64,000 nucleotides of DNA from Flavobacterium frigoris PS1 (lineage in GTDB: Bacteria > Bacteroidota > Bacteroidia > Flavobacteriales > Flavobacteriaceae). Position numbers and translations under genes: made by a program. Shown in pieces: positions 31,678-41,367 of the stretch. The stretch spans positions 19,650 through 83,649 of the forward strand of contig NZ_AHKF01000011.1 of the NCBI RefSeq assembly GCF_000252125.1, given 5' to 3'. A model generated the notes under the pieces. That model was not told the DNA's origin. It saw only the letters and a list, made by a program, of their open reading frames with translations, and did not search any database. Positions within the stretch are counted from its first letter, which is position 1, and every line of letters begins with the position of its first letter.

Positions 31678-32226
31678 TTATTTTATATTATAAGAAGCCA
31701 ATAATTCTTGGTATTCTGGAGAACTTCTTCTTCTTACAGATTCCGTTCTAACTAATTCTTGTAATTTCATTACACCATCTACTATCTGTTCTGGTCTTGG
31801 AGGACATCCAGGAACATAAACATCAACAGGGATAACTTTGTCTATTCCTTGTAAAACTGAATAGGTGTCAAAAATTCCTCCTGAAGAAGCACAAGCTCCA
31901 ACAGCTATAACCCATCTTGGTTCAGCCATTTGTTCGTATACCTGACGTAAAATAGGTGCCATTTTTTTAGAAATGGTTCCCATTACCATTAACATGTCTG
32001 CCTGGCGTGGAGAAAAACTTACTCTCTCAGAACCAAAACGTGCCAAATCATAATGCGATGCCATAGTTGCCATAAATTCAATTCCGCAACATGATGTCGC
32101 AAAAGGCAATGGCCAAAGTGAGTTTGCACGAGCCATACCTACAACGTCATTCAGTTTTGTGGCGAAGAAACCTTCTCCTACAACACCTTCTGGTGGCTCA
32201 ACCATTTTTATACTTGAATTGCTCAT
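31678..32226 (-). CDS. nuoB: NADH-quinone oxidoreductase subunit B (N2 cluster)
   Basis: Holds the terminal 4Fe-4S cluster N2, which reduces quinone. The tandem cysteines are in [13 protein letters not shown], the third ligand in GACASSGG and the fourth in [11 protein letters not shown], so all four ligands are present. The 182-residue length is typical. The 78-bp gap before it (32227-32304) carries AT-rich, hairpin-prone sequence. Confidence 0.97.
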   Translation of the reverse strand: MSNSSIKMVEPPEGVVGEGFFATKLNDVVGMARANSLWPLPFATSCCGIEFMATMASHYDLARFGSERVSFSPRQADMLMVMGTISKKMAPILRQVYEQMAEPRWVIAVGACASSGGIFDTYSVLQGIDKVIPVDVYVPGCPPRPEQIVDGVMKLQELVRTESVRRRSSPEYQELLASYNIK

Positions 32227-32304
32227 TTTTTTTATTTTGAATTATAAATTATAAATTTTGAATTAGAATGAAAATCATTGAAATTCAGCATTTAAAACTA
32301 TTTT

Positions 32305-32670
32305 TTATTCCCACACTAAAGCTTTCTTTTTTATTATGTAGAAAAAACCCACCAATAGTAAAAGCATGAAAATGATCATTTTAACCATTCCTTCTATTCC
32401 CAATTCCTTGAAATTAACTGCCCAAGGATAAAGAAAGATCACTTCAACATCAAACAACACAAATAAGATGGCCACAAGGAAGTATTTCACAGAGAATGGA
32501 ATACGTGCATTTCCTACAGATTCGATACCACACTCAAAGTTTTTACCTTTACTTTCTGAGGTTCTTTTTGGGCCTAATTTCCCTGAAACGATAATAGTTC
32601 CAACAACAAATCCTACAGCCAATAAAAACTGTAATAAAATAGGAATGTAACTTAATTGATCAGATTGCAT
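32305..32670 (-). CDS. nuoA: NADH-quinone oxidoreductase subunit A
   Basis: Small membrane subunit with three hydrophobic segments, 121 residues from the ATG at 32670. An upstream in-frame ATG at 32733 would start before the promoter's predicted transcription start and is rejected. The motif FECGIESVGNARIPFSVKYF and the following LFDVEVIFLYPWAVNF match NuoA. It is the first gene of the operon, about 25 nt after the predicted transcription start. Confidence 0.95.
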   Translation of the reverse strand: MQSDQLSYIPILLQFLLAVGFVVGTIIVSGKLGPKRTSESKGKNFECGIESVGNARIPFSVKYFLVAILFVLFDVEVIFLYPWAVNFKELGIEGMVKMIIFMLLLLVGFFYIIKKKALVWE

Positions 32671-32702
32671 AATTAAAGTGTTTTTCGTGCTAAAATAAGC
32701 CA

Positions 32703-32733
32703 CAAAGATAGGTTTCAAGGAATTAAAACACAA
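32703..32733 (-). promoter_or_regulatory. nuo operon promoter (TTG-N20-TATCTTTG)
   Basis: Reading the minus strand, TTG at 32733-32731 is followed after 20 nt by TATCTTTG at 32710-32703, a perfect TAnnTTTG. This matches the Bacteroidetes -33/-7 promoter with near-ideal spacing. The predicted start of transcription near 32696 leaves a leader of about 26 nt before nuoA. Confidence 0.75.
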
Positions 32734-32841
32734 GTGTAAATCGAAATATAGTTAGAGCGAAAATTAAATTTGCTTCTAATTTTTATTGATTATAGATAAC
32801 GAATCTGAATTGACTTTTTTTATCAGTAATTTTGGGTATAA

Positions 32842-32878
32842 CCAAAAAAAAACGTTTCGAAATAAATCGAAACGTTTT
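32842..32878 (-). terminator. intrinsic terminator of the cold-shock gene
   Basis: AAAACGTTTCGA (32849-32860) and TCGAAACGTTTT (32867-32878) form a perfect 12-bp stem with a 6-nt loop, followed on the minus strand by a run of T residues. It lies 33 bp past the csp stop codon and insulates csp from the nuo promoter. Confidence 0.9.
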
Positions 32879-32910
32879 AAACATTCGTAGGCAAAAAAAT
32901 AAATTTTTGC

Positions 32911-33105
32911 TTAGATAACTGCTACTTTCGCAGCAACTTTTCCTTTTCTTCCTTCTTCTTCTTCATAGCTAACTCTGTCACCTTCGCGTAATTCTTCCGC
33001 GTTGATTCCTGAAGCGTGAACAAAAATGTCTTTTCCTGTTTCTTCGTCTGTAATGAATCCGTAACCTTTTGACTCATTGAAAAATTTAACTGTACCTGTA
33101 CGCAT
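32911..33105 (-). CDS. cold-shock domain protein (CspA family)
   Basis: A 64-residue single OB-fold RNA/DNA-binding protein. Both nucleic-acid binding motifs are present: RNP1-like KGYGFIT at residues 13-19 and RNP2-like DIFVHAS at about 26-32. It starts with the typical MRTGTVKFFNESKGYG. It has its own -7 element (CAAATATA on +, 33134-33141) and its own terminator, so it is monocistronic. Expression in cold or during growth arrest is expected from the family but not shown here. Confidence 0.95.
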   Translation of the reverse strand: MRTGTVKFFNESKGYGFITDEETGKDIFVHASGINAEELREGDRVSYEEEEGRKGKVAAKVAVI

Positions 33106-33133
33106 TGTAATAGTAATAATAATTTATAATGGG

Positions 33134-33141
33134 CAAATATA
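33134..33141 (-). promoter_or_regulatory. -7 element of the cold-shock gene
   Basis: TATATTTG on the minus strand matches TAnnTTTG exactly, 28 bp before the csp start codon. The nearest CAA (TTG on the minus strand) is about 25 nt further upstream, longer than the usual 19-20 nt, so the -33 box is uncertain. Confidence 0.5.
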
Positions 33142-33234
33142 ATATATAATCTAATACGAATCCTATCAATGTCAATTTTTTTATTAAAATAATTGATATT
33201 CAACGTTTTCCGGTTAATATATCCGACTAACTAC

Positions 33235-34980
33235 TTAGCGTAATTGTATATGCAACTCTTTTAATTGAGTTTCGTCAATTGCTGATGGTGCATCTATCAT
33301 TACGTCTCTTCCAGAATTGTTTTTTGGGAAAGCGATAAAGTCACGGATGGTTTCTTGTCCTCCTAAAATAGCGACTAATCTATCTAATCCAAAGGCTAGG
33401 CCGCCATGTGGCGGTGCACCAAACTGGAATGCATCCATTAAGAATCCAAATTGTGCTTTAGCTTCCTCTTCAGTGAATCCTAAATATTTAAACATTAATT
33501 GTTGTGTCGCCTTATCATGTATACGAATAGAGCCTCCACCAATTTCATTTCCATTCAATACCATGTCATATGCATTAGCGCGAACTTTACCTGGGTCAGT
33601 TTCTAATAAATGCATATCTTCTGGTTTAGGAGAAGTAAAAGGGTGGTGCATCGCATGGTAACGACCAGATTCCTCATCGAATTCTAATAATGGGAAATCA
33701 ACTACCCATAATGGAGCAAATTCTGCTGGATTTCTCAATCCCAAACGAGTCGCTAATTCCATTCTTAAAGCGCTTAATTGCGCTCTTGTTTTATCTGCAG
33801 GACCTGAAAGTACAAAAATCATGTCTCCTGGTTTTGCAGCAGTTACTTTTGCCCAATTTGTTAAATCATCTTGGTTATAAAATTTATCTACTGATGATTT
33901 ATAGGTTCCGTCTTCGTTGCATTTTACGTACACCATTCCGGAAGCACCTACTTGCGGACGCTTTACCCATTCGATTAATGCATCAATTTCTTTTCTTGTA
34001 TAGTTTCCTCCGCCAGGAACAGCGATTCCAACTACTAATTCGGCTGCGTTGAATACTGGAAATGCTGCGTGTTTTGCAAATTCGTTTAATTCACCAAACT
34101 CCATTCCACAGCGGATGTCCGGTTTGTCGTTTCCATAGGTTTTCATTGCATGATCGTAAGTCATACGCGGAAATTTATCCACTTCGATACCTTTGATCTC
34201 TTTCAAAAGATGTCTAGTCAATCCTTCAAAAACATTTAAAATATCCTCTTGTTCCACGAAAGCCATTTCGCAATCGATTTGCGTGAATTCAGGTTGTCTG
34301 TCTGCACGTAAATCTTCATCACGGAAACATTTTACAATTTGGAAATATTTATCCATTCCACCTACCATCAATAATTGTTTGAAAGTTTGTGGTGATTGTG
34401 GCAATGCATAGAATTGTCCTTCATTCATTCTAGAAGGCACAACAAAATCTCTCGCTCCTTCTGGAGTTGATTTGATTAAATAAGGTGTTTCTACCTCGCA
34501 AAAATCCAAGTCAGATAGGTATTTACGTACTTCCATAGCTACCTTATGACGAAAAAGCAAGCTGTTTTTTACAGGATTTCTTCTTATATCTAGGTAACGG
34601 TATTTCATTCTGATGTCTTCACCACCATCCGTTTCATCTTCAATAGTAAAAGGGGGAGTTAAAGCAGCATTTAATATGGTTAGTTGTGTAACTAAAATTT
34701 CAATTTCTCCTGTAGCAATATTTTTGTTTTTTGCTTCACGCTCAATAACCGTTCCTTTAACTTGAATTACAAATTCACGTCCTAGTGTCTTTGCTTGTTC
34801 AAATACTGTTTTTTCGGTACGGCCTTCGTCGAAAATCAATTGTGTAATTCCGTAACGGTCTCTTAAATCGACCCAATTCATAAATCCTTTATCGCGAGAC
34901 TTCTGAACCCAACCGGCCAAGGTTACTTCAGTATTTATATGTGAGGCGTTTAATTCGCCACAATTATGACTTCTATACAT
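33235..34980 (-). CDS. aspS: aspartyl-tRNA synthetase
   Basis: Class II synthetase that charges tRNA-Asp. It has 581 residues, the bacterial-type length with the inserted GAD domain. The N-terminal OB fold ([21 protein letters not shown]) binds the anticodon. Motif 2 is [18 protein letters not shown] and motif 3 is [13 protein letters not shown] near the C-terminus. The AMP-site region [14 protein letters not shown] is intact. A TAnnTTTG-type element (TAAATTTG on the minus strand, 35037-35030) lies 50 bp upstream. Gene order with csp does not imply an operon, since csp has its own promoter. Confidence 0.97.
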   Translation of the reverse strand: MYRSHNCGELNASHINTEVTLAGWVQKSRDKGFMNWVDLRDRYGITQLIFDEGRTEKTVFEQAKTLGREFVIQVKGTVIEREAKNKNIATGEIEILVTQLTILNAALTPPFTIEDETDGGEDIRMKYRYLDIRRNPVKNSLLFRHKVAMEVRKYLSDLDFCEVETPYLIKSTPEGARDFVVPSRMNEGQFYALPQSPQTFKQLLMVGGMDKYFQIVKCFRDEDLRADRQPEFTQIDCEMAFVEQEDILNVFEGLTRHLLKEIKGIEVDKFPRMTYDHAMKTYGNDKPDIRCGMEFGELNEFAKHAAFPVFNAAELVVGIAVPGGGNYTRKEIDALIEWVKRPQVGASGMVYVKCNEDGTYKSSVDKFYNQDDLTNWAKVTAAKPGDMIFVLSGPADKTRAQLSALRMELATRLGLRNPAEFAPLWVVDFPLLEFDEESGRYHAMHHPFTSPKPEDMHLLETDPGKVRANAYDMVLNGNEIGGGSIRIHDKATQQLMFKYLGFTEEEAKAQFGFLMDAFQFGAPPHGGLAFGLDRLVAILGGQETIRDFIAFPKNNSGRDVMIDAPSAIDETQLKELHIQLR

Positions 34981-35176
34981 TACAAAAAATTTAAATTATT
35001 CCGTCTGTTGCCTCCTTTGGGCTTGGCTGCAAATTTAGAATTTATTATGAACAATGAATTGAGAAAAATGGTTTTTTAGTAGTGATAATTGAATATGTTT
35101 TGAATTCCCAATGTTAAGCTTTTATCTAATGTTATTAAATTGTTACCAAATTGTTTTTTAAATGTAAAATTATTTA

Positions 35177-35184
35177 TATATTTG
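35177..35184 (+). promoter_or_regulatory. -7 element upstream of the MORN-type gene
   Basis: TATATTTG is a perfect TAnnTTTG, 28 bp before the ATG at 35212. A TTG at 35151-35153 lies 23 nt upstream, slightly longer than the usual spacing. Confidence 0.55.
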
Positions 35185-35211
35185 GAGAACAAACCATTAA
35201 AACTTTACAAG

Positions 35212-35565
35212 ATGAAAAAATATATAGTTATCGGAGCAATGTTAATCTCGGGAATGATTTTTGCACAAAATACTGCTGTAAAACCTAAATTGGAAGCAGT
35301 TGGGGATTTAGTTAAGGCCACTTATGTACATGATAATGGCCAAGTGAAACAAGAAGGTTTTTATAAAAACGGGAAGCTGCAAGGACAATGGGTTTCTTAT
35401 GATGTAAATGGAAATAAAACTGCTGTTGCAGAATATAATAAAGGAGAAAAAGTAGGCAAGTGGTTTTTCTGGAATGATTCCGTTCTAAGCGAGGTTGATT
35501 ATTCAGATAATAGAGTTGCCTCAGTAAAAAACTGGAAAGAAAACGCAATCGTTACTGCAGATTAA
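35212..35565 (+). CDS. small exported MORN-2 repeat protein (YwqK-like)
   Basis: A 117-residue protein with signal peptide MKKYIVIGAMLISGMIFAQ. The mature part is built of MORN-2-type repeats: GQVKQEGFYKNGKLQGQWV, GNKTAVAEYNKGEKVGKWF and a third degenerate unit SEVDYSDNRVASVKNW. Such proteins are common in flavobacteria and some are annotated as YwqK-type antitoxin components, but no toxin partner is seen here. The ATG at 35212 is chosen over an upstream ATG at 35140 because it opens the signal peptide and follows the -7 element. Its function is unknown. It has its own terminator. Confidence 0.85.
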   Translation: MKKYIVIGAMLISGMIFAQNTAVKPKLEAVGDLVKATYVHDNGQVKQEGFYKNGKLQGQWVSYDVNGNKTAVAEYNKGEKVGKWFFWNDSVLSEVDYSDNRVASVKNWKENAIVTAD

Positions 35566-35583
35566 TTAGTGATACTTTATAAT

Positions 35584-35618
35584 AAAAAAGGCTTCCGTAA
35601 TTTACGGAAGCCTTTTTT
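35584..35618. terminator. intrinsic terminator after the MORN-type gene
   Basis: AAAAAAGGCTTCCGTAA (35584-35600) is complementary to TTACGGAAGCCTTTTTT (35602-35618), giving a strong stem ending in a T run 18 bp past the stop codon. Symmetric A and T runs make it work in both directions. Confidence 0.9.
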
Positions 35619-35660
35619 ATTGGGAATAAACTTATACTTATCAGATAATATTTTTTAAAT

Positions 35661-35699
35661 AAAAAGCTGCCTATCTAAATAAAGGATAGGCAGCTTTTT
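35661..35699. terminator. intrinsic terminator of the RND efflux operon
   Basis: AAAAAGCTGCCTATC (35661-35675) pairs with GATAGGCAGCTTTTT (35685-35699) across a 9-nt loop, 18 bp past the stop codon of the minus-strand pump gene. It is the second strong hairpin in the 150-bp convergent gap, so each transcript has its own. Confidence 0.9.
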
Positions 35700-35717
35700 G
35701 TATTTATATAGTTATAG

Positions 35718-38700
35718 TTAAAGTGTGTGTTCAGGATTAAATCCGTCCTCACTTAGCTCTTTATGGACATAATCGGCAACCATTTCTGCTTCATAATCTA
35801 CTTTTTCTCCTTTGCTGAACTTAGCAATAATTTTCTCCATGATTTCATAAATCACAGGAACAACAATTAGAGTAAGGAAAAGTGAACTTATCAATCCACC
35901 AATAATTACCCAAGCCAAACCGTTTTTCCATTCAGCTCCAGCTCCAGATGCTAATGCAATTGGAAACATTCCAAAAACCATCGCAATAGTAGTCATTAAA
36001 ATTGGACGAAGTCGCGCGTGATTTGCCTGAATTAATGCTGTTCGTATTGTTTCACCTGCAGCTCTTCGTTGGTTGGTATAATCGACTAGCATAATCGCAT
36101 TTTTACAAACTAATCCAATTAACATAATGATACCAAGTATAGTAAATATGTTCAAAGTGTTGTTTGTAAGAGCTAAAGCTAATAAAGCTCCAATAAATGA
36201 CAATGGAATGGCAAACAATACTACAAATGGGTGTGCAAAACTATCATACAATCCAACCATTATTAGGTAAACTAATATAATAGCGGCCAATAAGGCAATC
36301 CCTAATGTCCCGAATCCTTCACTTTGGTTCTCTTGATCTCCACCCCAAATGTAATTTACACCTATAGGTTTTTCCAATTTATCTATTTTTTCCTGCCATT
36401 GTGTAACAATTGTTCCTGAAGGAACACCTACATTTTGTCCTTGAACGGTTACCGACGCTGTTTTGTCTCTACGCTCTAATTGACTAGGACCAGAACCTTC
36501 AGTAATAGTCGCGAATTGTGACAATTTAATTTGTTGACCTGTATTATTAAGGAAAATCAGATTATTTACATCGGTGATGTTTTTTCTGTCAAAAGCATTA
36601 TATTTAATGTTAATGTCATATTCATATTCACCAGCTCTAAATTTACCATCTGTATTACCGCTGTATGCAGTTTGCATAGTCATACCTACAGTTTGAAGGG
36701 TTAATCCTAATGAGCTCATTTTATCTCGATCTACTTGAACATTGATTTCAGGATTTCCATCCTCAACGGTCAATTTAATTTCAGTAGTACCTGGTATGGT
36801 GCGCAATTCGGCTTCCGCTAATTTGGCAAATTTCATAGCACTTTCCACCGAAGGTCCGGTAACAATTAATCCTAGAGTTGCATTATCTGCCGTTCCCAAA
36901 ATACCTACGGGAACAGTTTTTACTTTGGCACCTATTAAAACATTCTCTAATTTACGTTTGATTTTTGCAGCATAAACAGAAGCACCATCGGTACGGTCTT
37001 TTTGTTCTATCATTTTTACATCAATTTCCGCTTTGTAAGCAGTCGCTTGTGAACCACCCATACCTTCACTGGTTTGTCCTACCGTTGTAATTTGGCTGTG
37101 AACATATTCCTGTGTTGCTAAAAAGGCTTCTGCTCTTTGAGTCATAAAGTTAGTTTGCTCTAATGAAGCATCTTTGGGCATTTCTATTTGAACTAGAAAC
37201 TCACCACTATCTGAGGCAGCAAAAAACTCACCACCTATAAATCCTGCAGGAATAAGAGAGATAGAACTAAAAAACAGAACTAAGACAATTGCTAAAGTGG
37301 TTTTGTAGTGATCTAAACACCATGTTAATAAACCAGAGATCCAGTTAATGAATCGTGTTAAGTAACTTTCGAAACCAAGAATGATTCTTCCAAAAAGATT
37401 TTTACCTTCAATATGTTCTAGTTTTCCAAAACGAGAAGACAACCAAGGAATTATTGTGAAGGATGCTAATAAAGAGAATAAGGTAGAAATGATTACCGTT
37501 ACACAAAACTGTGTAATAATATTAGAAACTAAACCAGAACTCATTGCAATTGGTAAAAATACCACCACAATTACTAGGGTGATCGAAGTAACTGTTCCCC
37601 CAATTTCGGCAGTTCCATCATAGGAAGCACGGATTCTACTTTTTCCCATTTCCATGTGACGGTAGATGTTTTCTAGCACCACAATTGCATCATCGACCAA
37701 AATACCAACCACAAGGGATAGTCCCAATAAACTCATTAAGTTTAAGGTATACCCTAAAAGATAAATTCCGATAAAAGTTGCAATTAATGAAGCAGGTATA
37801 GAAACCATTACAATCAATGAATTACGAATACTATGTAAGAAAAACAACATTACAAAAGCTACTAAGAAAACGGCAATCAATAAATCGTGGACCACAGAGT
37901 CCGCTGCTTCAAGAGTAAAAACGGTACTGTCTTTTGCAATTTCTAATTCTAATTGATTTATTTTATAGTCTTTTTCTAATTGTTTTATAGTTTTTATCAA
38001 TTCCTCACTCACTGCTACAGCATTTGCATCAGATTGTTTTATTATTTGCACAATAATTGCGCTTTTTTGGTCTACACGAGAAATTTTCTCCGCAATTTTC
38101 TGTGTGTCTTGTACATCAGCAATATCTTTTAAACGAATTTCGATGCCGCTTTGTGATGAAACGACAAGATTCCTTAGTTCGCCAACATTTTTGTATTTTC
38201 CAGCAAGACGAATTAATATTTTTTGCTCACGTGTTTGGATGTTTCCAGTAGGGAAATCCAAGTTTGATGATAAAATAATTTGTTGTACTTGAGGAATTGA
38301 AAGGTTATACGCTTGCATCTTTGACGCATCAAGATTTACCTGAATTTCACGTTCTTGACCACCAATGATGTTTACTTGTGCTACTCCTGTAACACGAGAT
38401 AAAACAGGAGCTATTTTTTTGTCAATTAAATCATAAAAAGCAGCTTCATCCATTTTTCCATTAGCACCAATAGTCATAATTGGTAAATCACTTAAGGAGA
38501 ATTTTGAAAGTGATGGTGTTTTGGCATCATCAGGTAAGTCACTTATGATTGAATTTATTTTACGTTGCGCATCGTTCATTGAAAAGTCAACTTTGGCATT
38601 TGAGTTCAAAGTAATCGATACGATAGACAAGCTTTCGTATGATTTTGAATCAATCTTCTTGATGTTTTCTAAGGAAGCGATGGCATCTTCAATTTTTTTG

Positions 38701-38891
38701 GTAACTGTATTTTCAACTTCACTAGGGGACGCTCCTGGATATATTGTTGAAACAGTAATTACATTTTGTTCGAATTTTGGAATTAATTCGTAGCCTAATT
38801 GGCTATAACTAAATAGTCCACCAAGAGTCAGAATTGTAAATAATACAATCACTAACGAGGGACGTTTTATGGATATTTCTGCTAATTTCAT
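35718..38891 (-). CDS. RND efflux pump, AcrB/HAE1-type inner-membrane transporter
   Basis: Proton-driven multidrug exporter of the resistance-nodulation-division superfamily, 1057 residues with 12 membrane segments and two large periplasmic loops. TM1 begins in KRPSLVIVLFTILTLGGLFS. The proton-relay aspartates are in GILVDDAIVVLENIYRHME on TM4, and the second half carries GIIMLIGLVCKNAIMLVDY on TM10-11. Single nucleotide gaps to its partners are small (59 bp to the fusion protein), so it forms a tripartite pump with the two upstream genes. The substrate range cannot be read from sequence. The HAE1 class (drugs, detergents) is favoured over the heavy-metal CzcA class. Confidence 0.93.
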   Translation of the reverse strand: MKLAEISIKRPSLVIVLFTILTLGGLFSYSQLGYELIPKFEQNVITVSTIYPGASPSEVENTVTKKIEDAIASLENIKKIDSKSYESLSIVSITLNSNAKVDFSMNDAQRKINSIISDLPDDAKTPSLSKFSLSDLPIMTIGANGKMDEAAFYDLIDKKIAPVLSRVTGVAQVNIIGGQEREIQVNLDASKMQAYNLSIPQVQQIILSSNLDFPTGNIQTREQKILIRLAGKYKNVGELRNLVVSSQSGIEIRLKDIADVQDTQKIAEKISRVDQKSAIIVQIIKQSDANAVAVSEELIKTIKQLEKDYKINQLELEIAKDSTVFTLEAADSVVHDLLIAVFLVAFVMLFFLHSIRNSLIVMVSIPASLIATFIGIYLLGYTLNLMSLLGLSLVVGILVDDAIVVLENIYRHMEMGKSRIRASYDGTAEIGGTVTSITLVIVVVFLPIAMSSGLVSNIITQFCVTVIISTLFSLLASFTIIPWLSSRFGKLEHIEGKNLFGRIILGFESYLTRFINWISGLLTWCLDHYKTTLAIVLVLFFSSISLIPAGFIGGEFFAASDSGEFLVQIEMPKDASLEQTNFMTQRAEAFLATQEYVHSQITTVGQTSEGMGGSQATAYKAEIDVKMIEQKDRTDGASVYAAKIKRKLENVLIGAKVKTVPVGILGTADNATLGLIVTGPSVESAMKFAKLAEAELRTIPGTTEIKLTVEDGNPEINVQVDRDKMSSLGLTLQTVGMTMQTAYSGNTDGKFRAGEYEYDINIKYNAFDRKNITDVNNLIFLNNTGQQIKLSQFATITEGSGPSQLERRDKTASVTVQGQNVGVPSGTIVTQWQEKIDKLEKPIGVNYIWGGDQENQSEGFGTLGIALLAAIILVYLIMVGLYDSFAHPFVVLFAIPLSFIGALLALALTNNTLNIFTILGIIMLIGLVCKNAIMLVDYTNQRRAAGETIRTALIQANHARLRPILMTTIAMVFGMFPIALASGAGAEWKNGLAWVIIGGLISSLFLTLIVVPVIYEIMEKIIAKFSKGEKVDYEAEMVADYVHKELSEDGFNPEHTL

Positions 38892-38950
38892 ATGTTTATT
38901 TGTAAGGCGTGTAATGAATTTAAATTTTGAAATTCACCCATCATTTAAAA

Positions 38951-40018
38951 TTATTTAAGGATCTCTACTTTGTTTCCGTCTTGTAGATTGATTTGTCCAG
39001 TTACAATAACACTTTCTCCATCTGATAATCCGCTTATGATTTCTACTTTGTCTCCTAGAATTCTACCAGCGACAATCGTTTTTAGTTTAGCGATTCCATT
39101 CTCTGCAACAAAAATTTGATTGCTGCTCACACTTCCTACAAAAGCATTTCTAGGAACAGTCATCATAGATTGTTTTTGTTGTTTTGATGCAAATTTAGCA
39201 GTACCATACATACCCGCTTTTAGGTCATTGTTGGAATTGTTTGCAATTTCTATCTCTACTGGAAAGCTTAAACTCGAATCTGCTTTAGTTGCTATGAATG
39301 TTATTTTACCAGAAAAAGTAACATCAGGATAAACACTAGCGGTAATGTTTACTGTATTCCCTAATTTTAAACTAGCTACTTGGCTTTCATTGACAGTTAC
39401 TTTTAATTTAAGTTTGGAAACATTTACAATATCGAACATTGCGCTTGCTGGCATTCCAGTCAAAATAGAACCTGGTTCAATGTATCTTTTATTTATGAAT
39501 CCTTTTATTGGCGCTTTAACTCTAGTATCACCTACGTTAATATTAGCTTGTTTTAAGTTTGCCCCTGCATTTGTTAAAGCTAATTTAGCTTGATCTAATT
39601 GCTGTTTTGTTACTCCGCCAGTTTTGAATGCATTCTCATATCGCGCATAATCCGTTTTAGCATTTTCATAAGTGGCTTTTGCGGTTTGAGCATTCACGTC
39701 AACAACATCGCTTCTTACTATTACTAAAGTTTGACCAACAGTAACATAATCTCCTTCTTTAGCTAAAACGCTAATTACTTTTCCAGATTTCTCAGCAGAA
39801 AAAGTTAATTCTTGCATTGGCTCAAAATTTCCATTCACAGAAAAATCCAATGAAATCTCTTCTGTCTTTACGGGGTCAATTTTTACAGTTACACTCGCAT
39901 TTTTTTGAGCAACGATATCTGTTTTTGCTTCATTCTCTTTTTTGTTATTCATTAAAGTGAAAGCGATAAGCCCTAAACAGCCTATTATTACTATTGCAAT
40001 TATTATATTTTTTTTCAT
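38951..40018 (-). CDS. RND efflux membrane-fusion (periplasmic adaptor) protein
   Basis: AcrA-like adaptor, 355 residues, joining the RND pump to the TolC channel. An N-terminal signal/anchor (IIIAIVIIGCLGLIAFTLM) is followed by a split lipoyl domain (SGKVISVLAKEGDYVTVGQTL and DTRVKAPIKGFINKRYIEPG), a coiled-coil hairpin between them (about residues 100-160) and a beta-barrel domain. It lies 5 bp after the TolC gene. The adaptor order outer-membrane channel, adaptor, pump is common in Bacteroidetes. Confidence 0.93.
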   Translation of the reverse strand: MKKNIIIAIVIIGCLGLIAFTLMNNKKENEAKTDIVAQKNASVTVKIDPVKTEEISLDFSVNGNFEPMQELTFSAEKSGKVISVLAKEGDYVTVGQTLVIVRSDVVDVNAQTAKATYENAKTDYARYENAFKTGGVTKQQLDQAKLALTNAGANLKQANINVGDTRVKAPIKGFINKRYIEPGSILTGMPASAMFDIVNVSKLKLKVTVNESQVASLKLGNTVNITASVYPDVTFSGKITFIATKADSSLSFPVEIEIANNSNNDLKAGMYGTAKFASKQQKQSMMTVPRNAFVGSVSSNQIFVAENGIAKLKTIVAGRILGDKVEIISGLSDGESVIVTGQINLQDGNKVEILK

Positions 40019-40023
40019 TTTTA

Positions 40024-41367
40024 TTAGTTGTTTATAAGTGTTCTTAGTTCGCCTTTTGATTTAATTAATTGTATTTCTGCTAGCTTGTAATTTAATATGG
40101 CAGATGTATAGTTATTTTGTGCTTCAGTATGTGCGTTTTCTGCGTCCAATAGATCTGTCAATGAAGCTAATCCTTGTAGGTAATTGTTCTTAGTATTGCT
40201 TAAAACATTTTTTGCTAATTGGGCATTGCCTTTTTGATTTTCTATAGTAATCATGCTATTATCAATTTGTGTTTTAGCATTTGCAAAAGCCAAATCAAGC
40301 GACAATTTTGTATCTATTAAATCTTCCTTCATAGATCGCAATTCCACATCTGCTTTTCTTACTTTTGATCTTGTTTCAAATCCTGAGAAAATCGGCACTT
40401 TTAAATTCAATCCTACAGAAGAAAAATCAGACCAAAATACTCCGTCAGATGGTTTTGCTCCCCATGGTATTTGTGGTCCTTGACCTATATAGTTGTAGCC
40501 TGCGGAAAGTGAAAGAGTAGGATAGTAACCCGCTATTATAGATTTTTTTTGAAATTCTAATAGTTGTTCTTGTTTTTTCATAAGCAAAAATTCCGTTCTG
40601 GTTTCAGTGTTTGGAGCTTGTGAAAAAGCTTGTGGACTTACCTCAAATTCCGTCTGTGGGATTTCAATTTTAGTTTCAATAGGCATTCCCATATAGAATT
40701 TAAGGGCGTTTTCTTGAATTTGTACCGCGTTTAAAACCTGTTGGCGTTGGGTGGCAATGTTCGAAATTTTTACTAAAATTCGATCTAAATCAATTCTTTT
40801 AGCTAGTCCATTGTCAAATTGTCCTTTGATAATGTTTTTTACTTTTGTAGTATTGATATAAGTGCTGTCTAAAACGTTCAAGTTTTCTCGTTGCACATAA
40901 ACCTGGTAGTAATTGTTTGCAACCCTTTCGATTACTTGTTCTTCGGTCAGTTGTTGATTAATTTGGTAAAATTCTCTCGTTGTTCTTGCAGCTTTCAAAC
41001 CAGTAAAGACAGATTGGTCAAATATGGTTTGCGTTAGTGAAACACCTGCAACAGAGCTCCATTTTTGCCCAAAATTAGCTTTAATCGTTGTGCCAGGTTC
41101 TCCGCCAAATGAGCCTGAATCAAGAAACGTAGTCTGTAGAACGGGATTGTAAGTTAGACTTCCATTAGCAGAGATTTGCGGTAATGCTCTTGAGCGTACT
41201 TCCTGAATTTGGTACTCACTATTTTCTACTTTCAACTTTGCTTTTTTGGCATCTGCTTTGTTTTCTAAAGCATAAGAAATCGCATCTTTCAAGGTAAGCG
41301 ATTTTATTTCTTGTGATTTTGCCGTAATGGCAAAAGTTAAGAATGTTAATAAAATTAGTTTTTTCAT
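40024..41367 (-). CDS. TolC-family outer-membrane efflux channel
   Basis: Outer-membrane factor of the RND pump, 447 residues. A signal peptide (MKKLILLTFLTFAITAKSQ) is followed by two repeats of long amphipathic helices typical of TolC: KDAISYALENKADAKKAK and YLQGLASLTDLLDAENAHTEAQNNYTSAILNY. Its ATG overlaps the stop codon of the TetR gene by one base, so it is translationally coupled to the regulator. Confidence 0.92.
   Translation of the reverse strand: MKKLILLTFLTFAITAKSQEIKSLTLKDAISYALENKADAKKAKLKVENSEYQIQEVRSRALPQISANGSLTYNPVLQTTFLDSGSFGGEPGTTIKANFGQKWSSVAGVSLTQTIFDQSVFTGLKAARTTREFYQINQQLTEEQVIERVANNYYQVYVQRENLNVLDSTYINTTKVKNIIKGQFDNGLAKRIDLDRILVKISNIATQRQQVLNAVQIQENALKFYMGMPIETKIEIPQTEFEVSPQAFSQAPNTETRTEFLLMKKQEQLLEFQKKSIIAGYYPTLSLSAGYNYIGQGPQIPWGAKPSDGVFWSDFSSVGLNLKVPIFSGFETRSKVRKADVELRSMKEDLIDTKLSLDLAFANAKTQIDNSMITIENQKGNAQLAKNVLSNTKNNYLQGLASLTDLLDAENAHTEAQNNYTSAILNYKLAEIQLIKSKGELRTLINN

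Noticed and set aside
32922..33203. Frame of 93 codons overlapping the cold-shock gene in another frame on the same strand
   Set aside because: The csp frame has both RNP motifs, a -7 box and a terminator. The alternative is a lysine-rich shadow.
33317..34052. Frames of 114 and 120 codons on the plus strand opposite aspS
   Set aside because: They overlap conserved synthetase motifs on the other strand and have no recognisable content.
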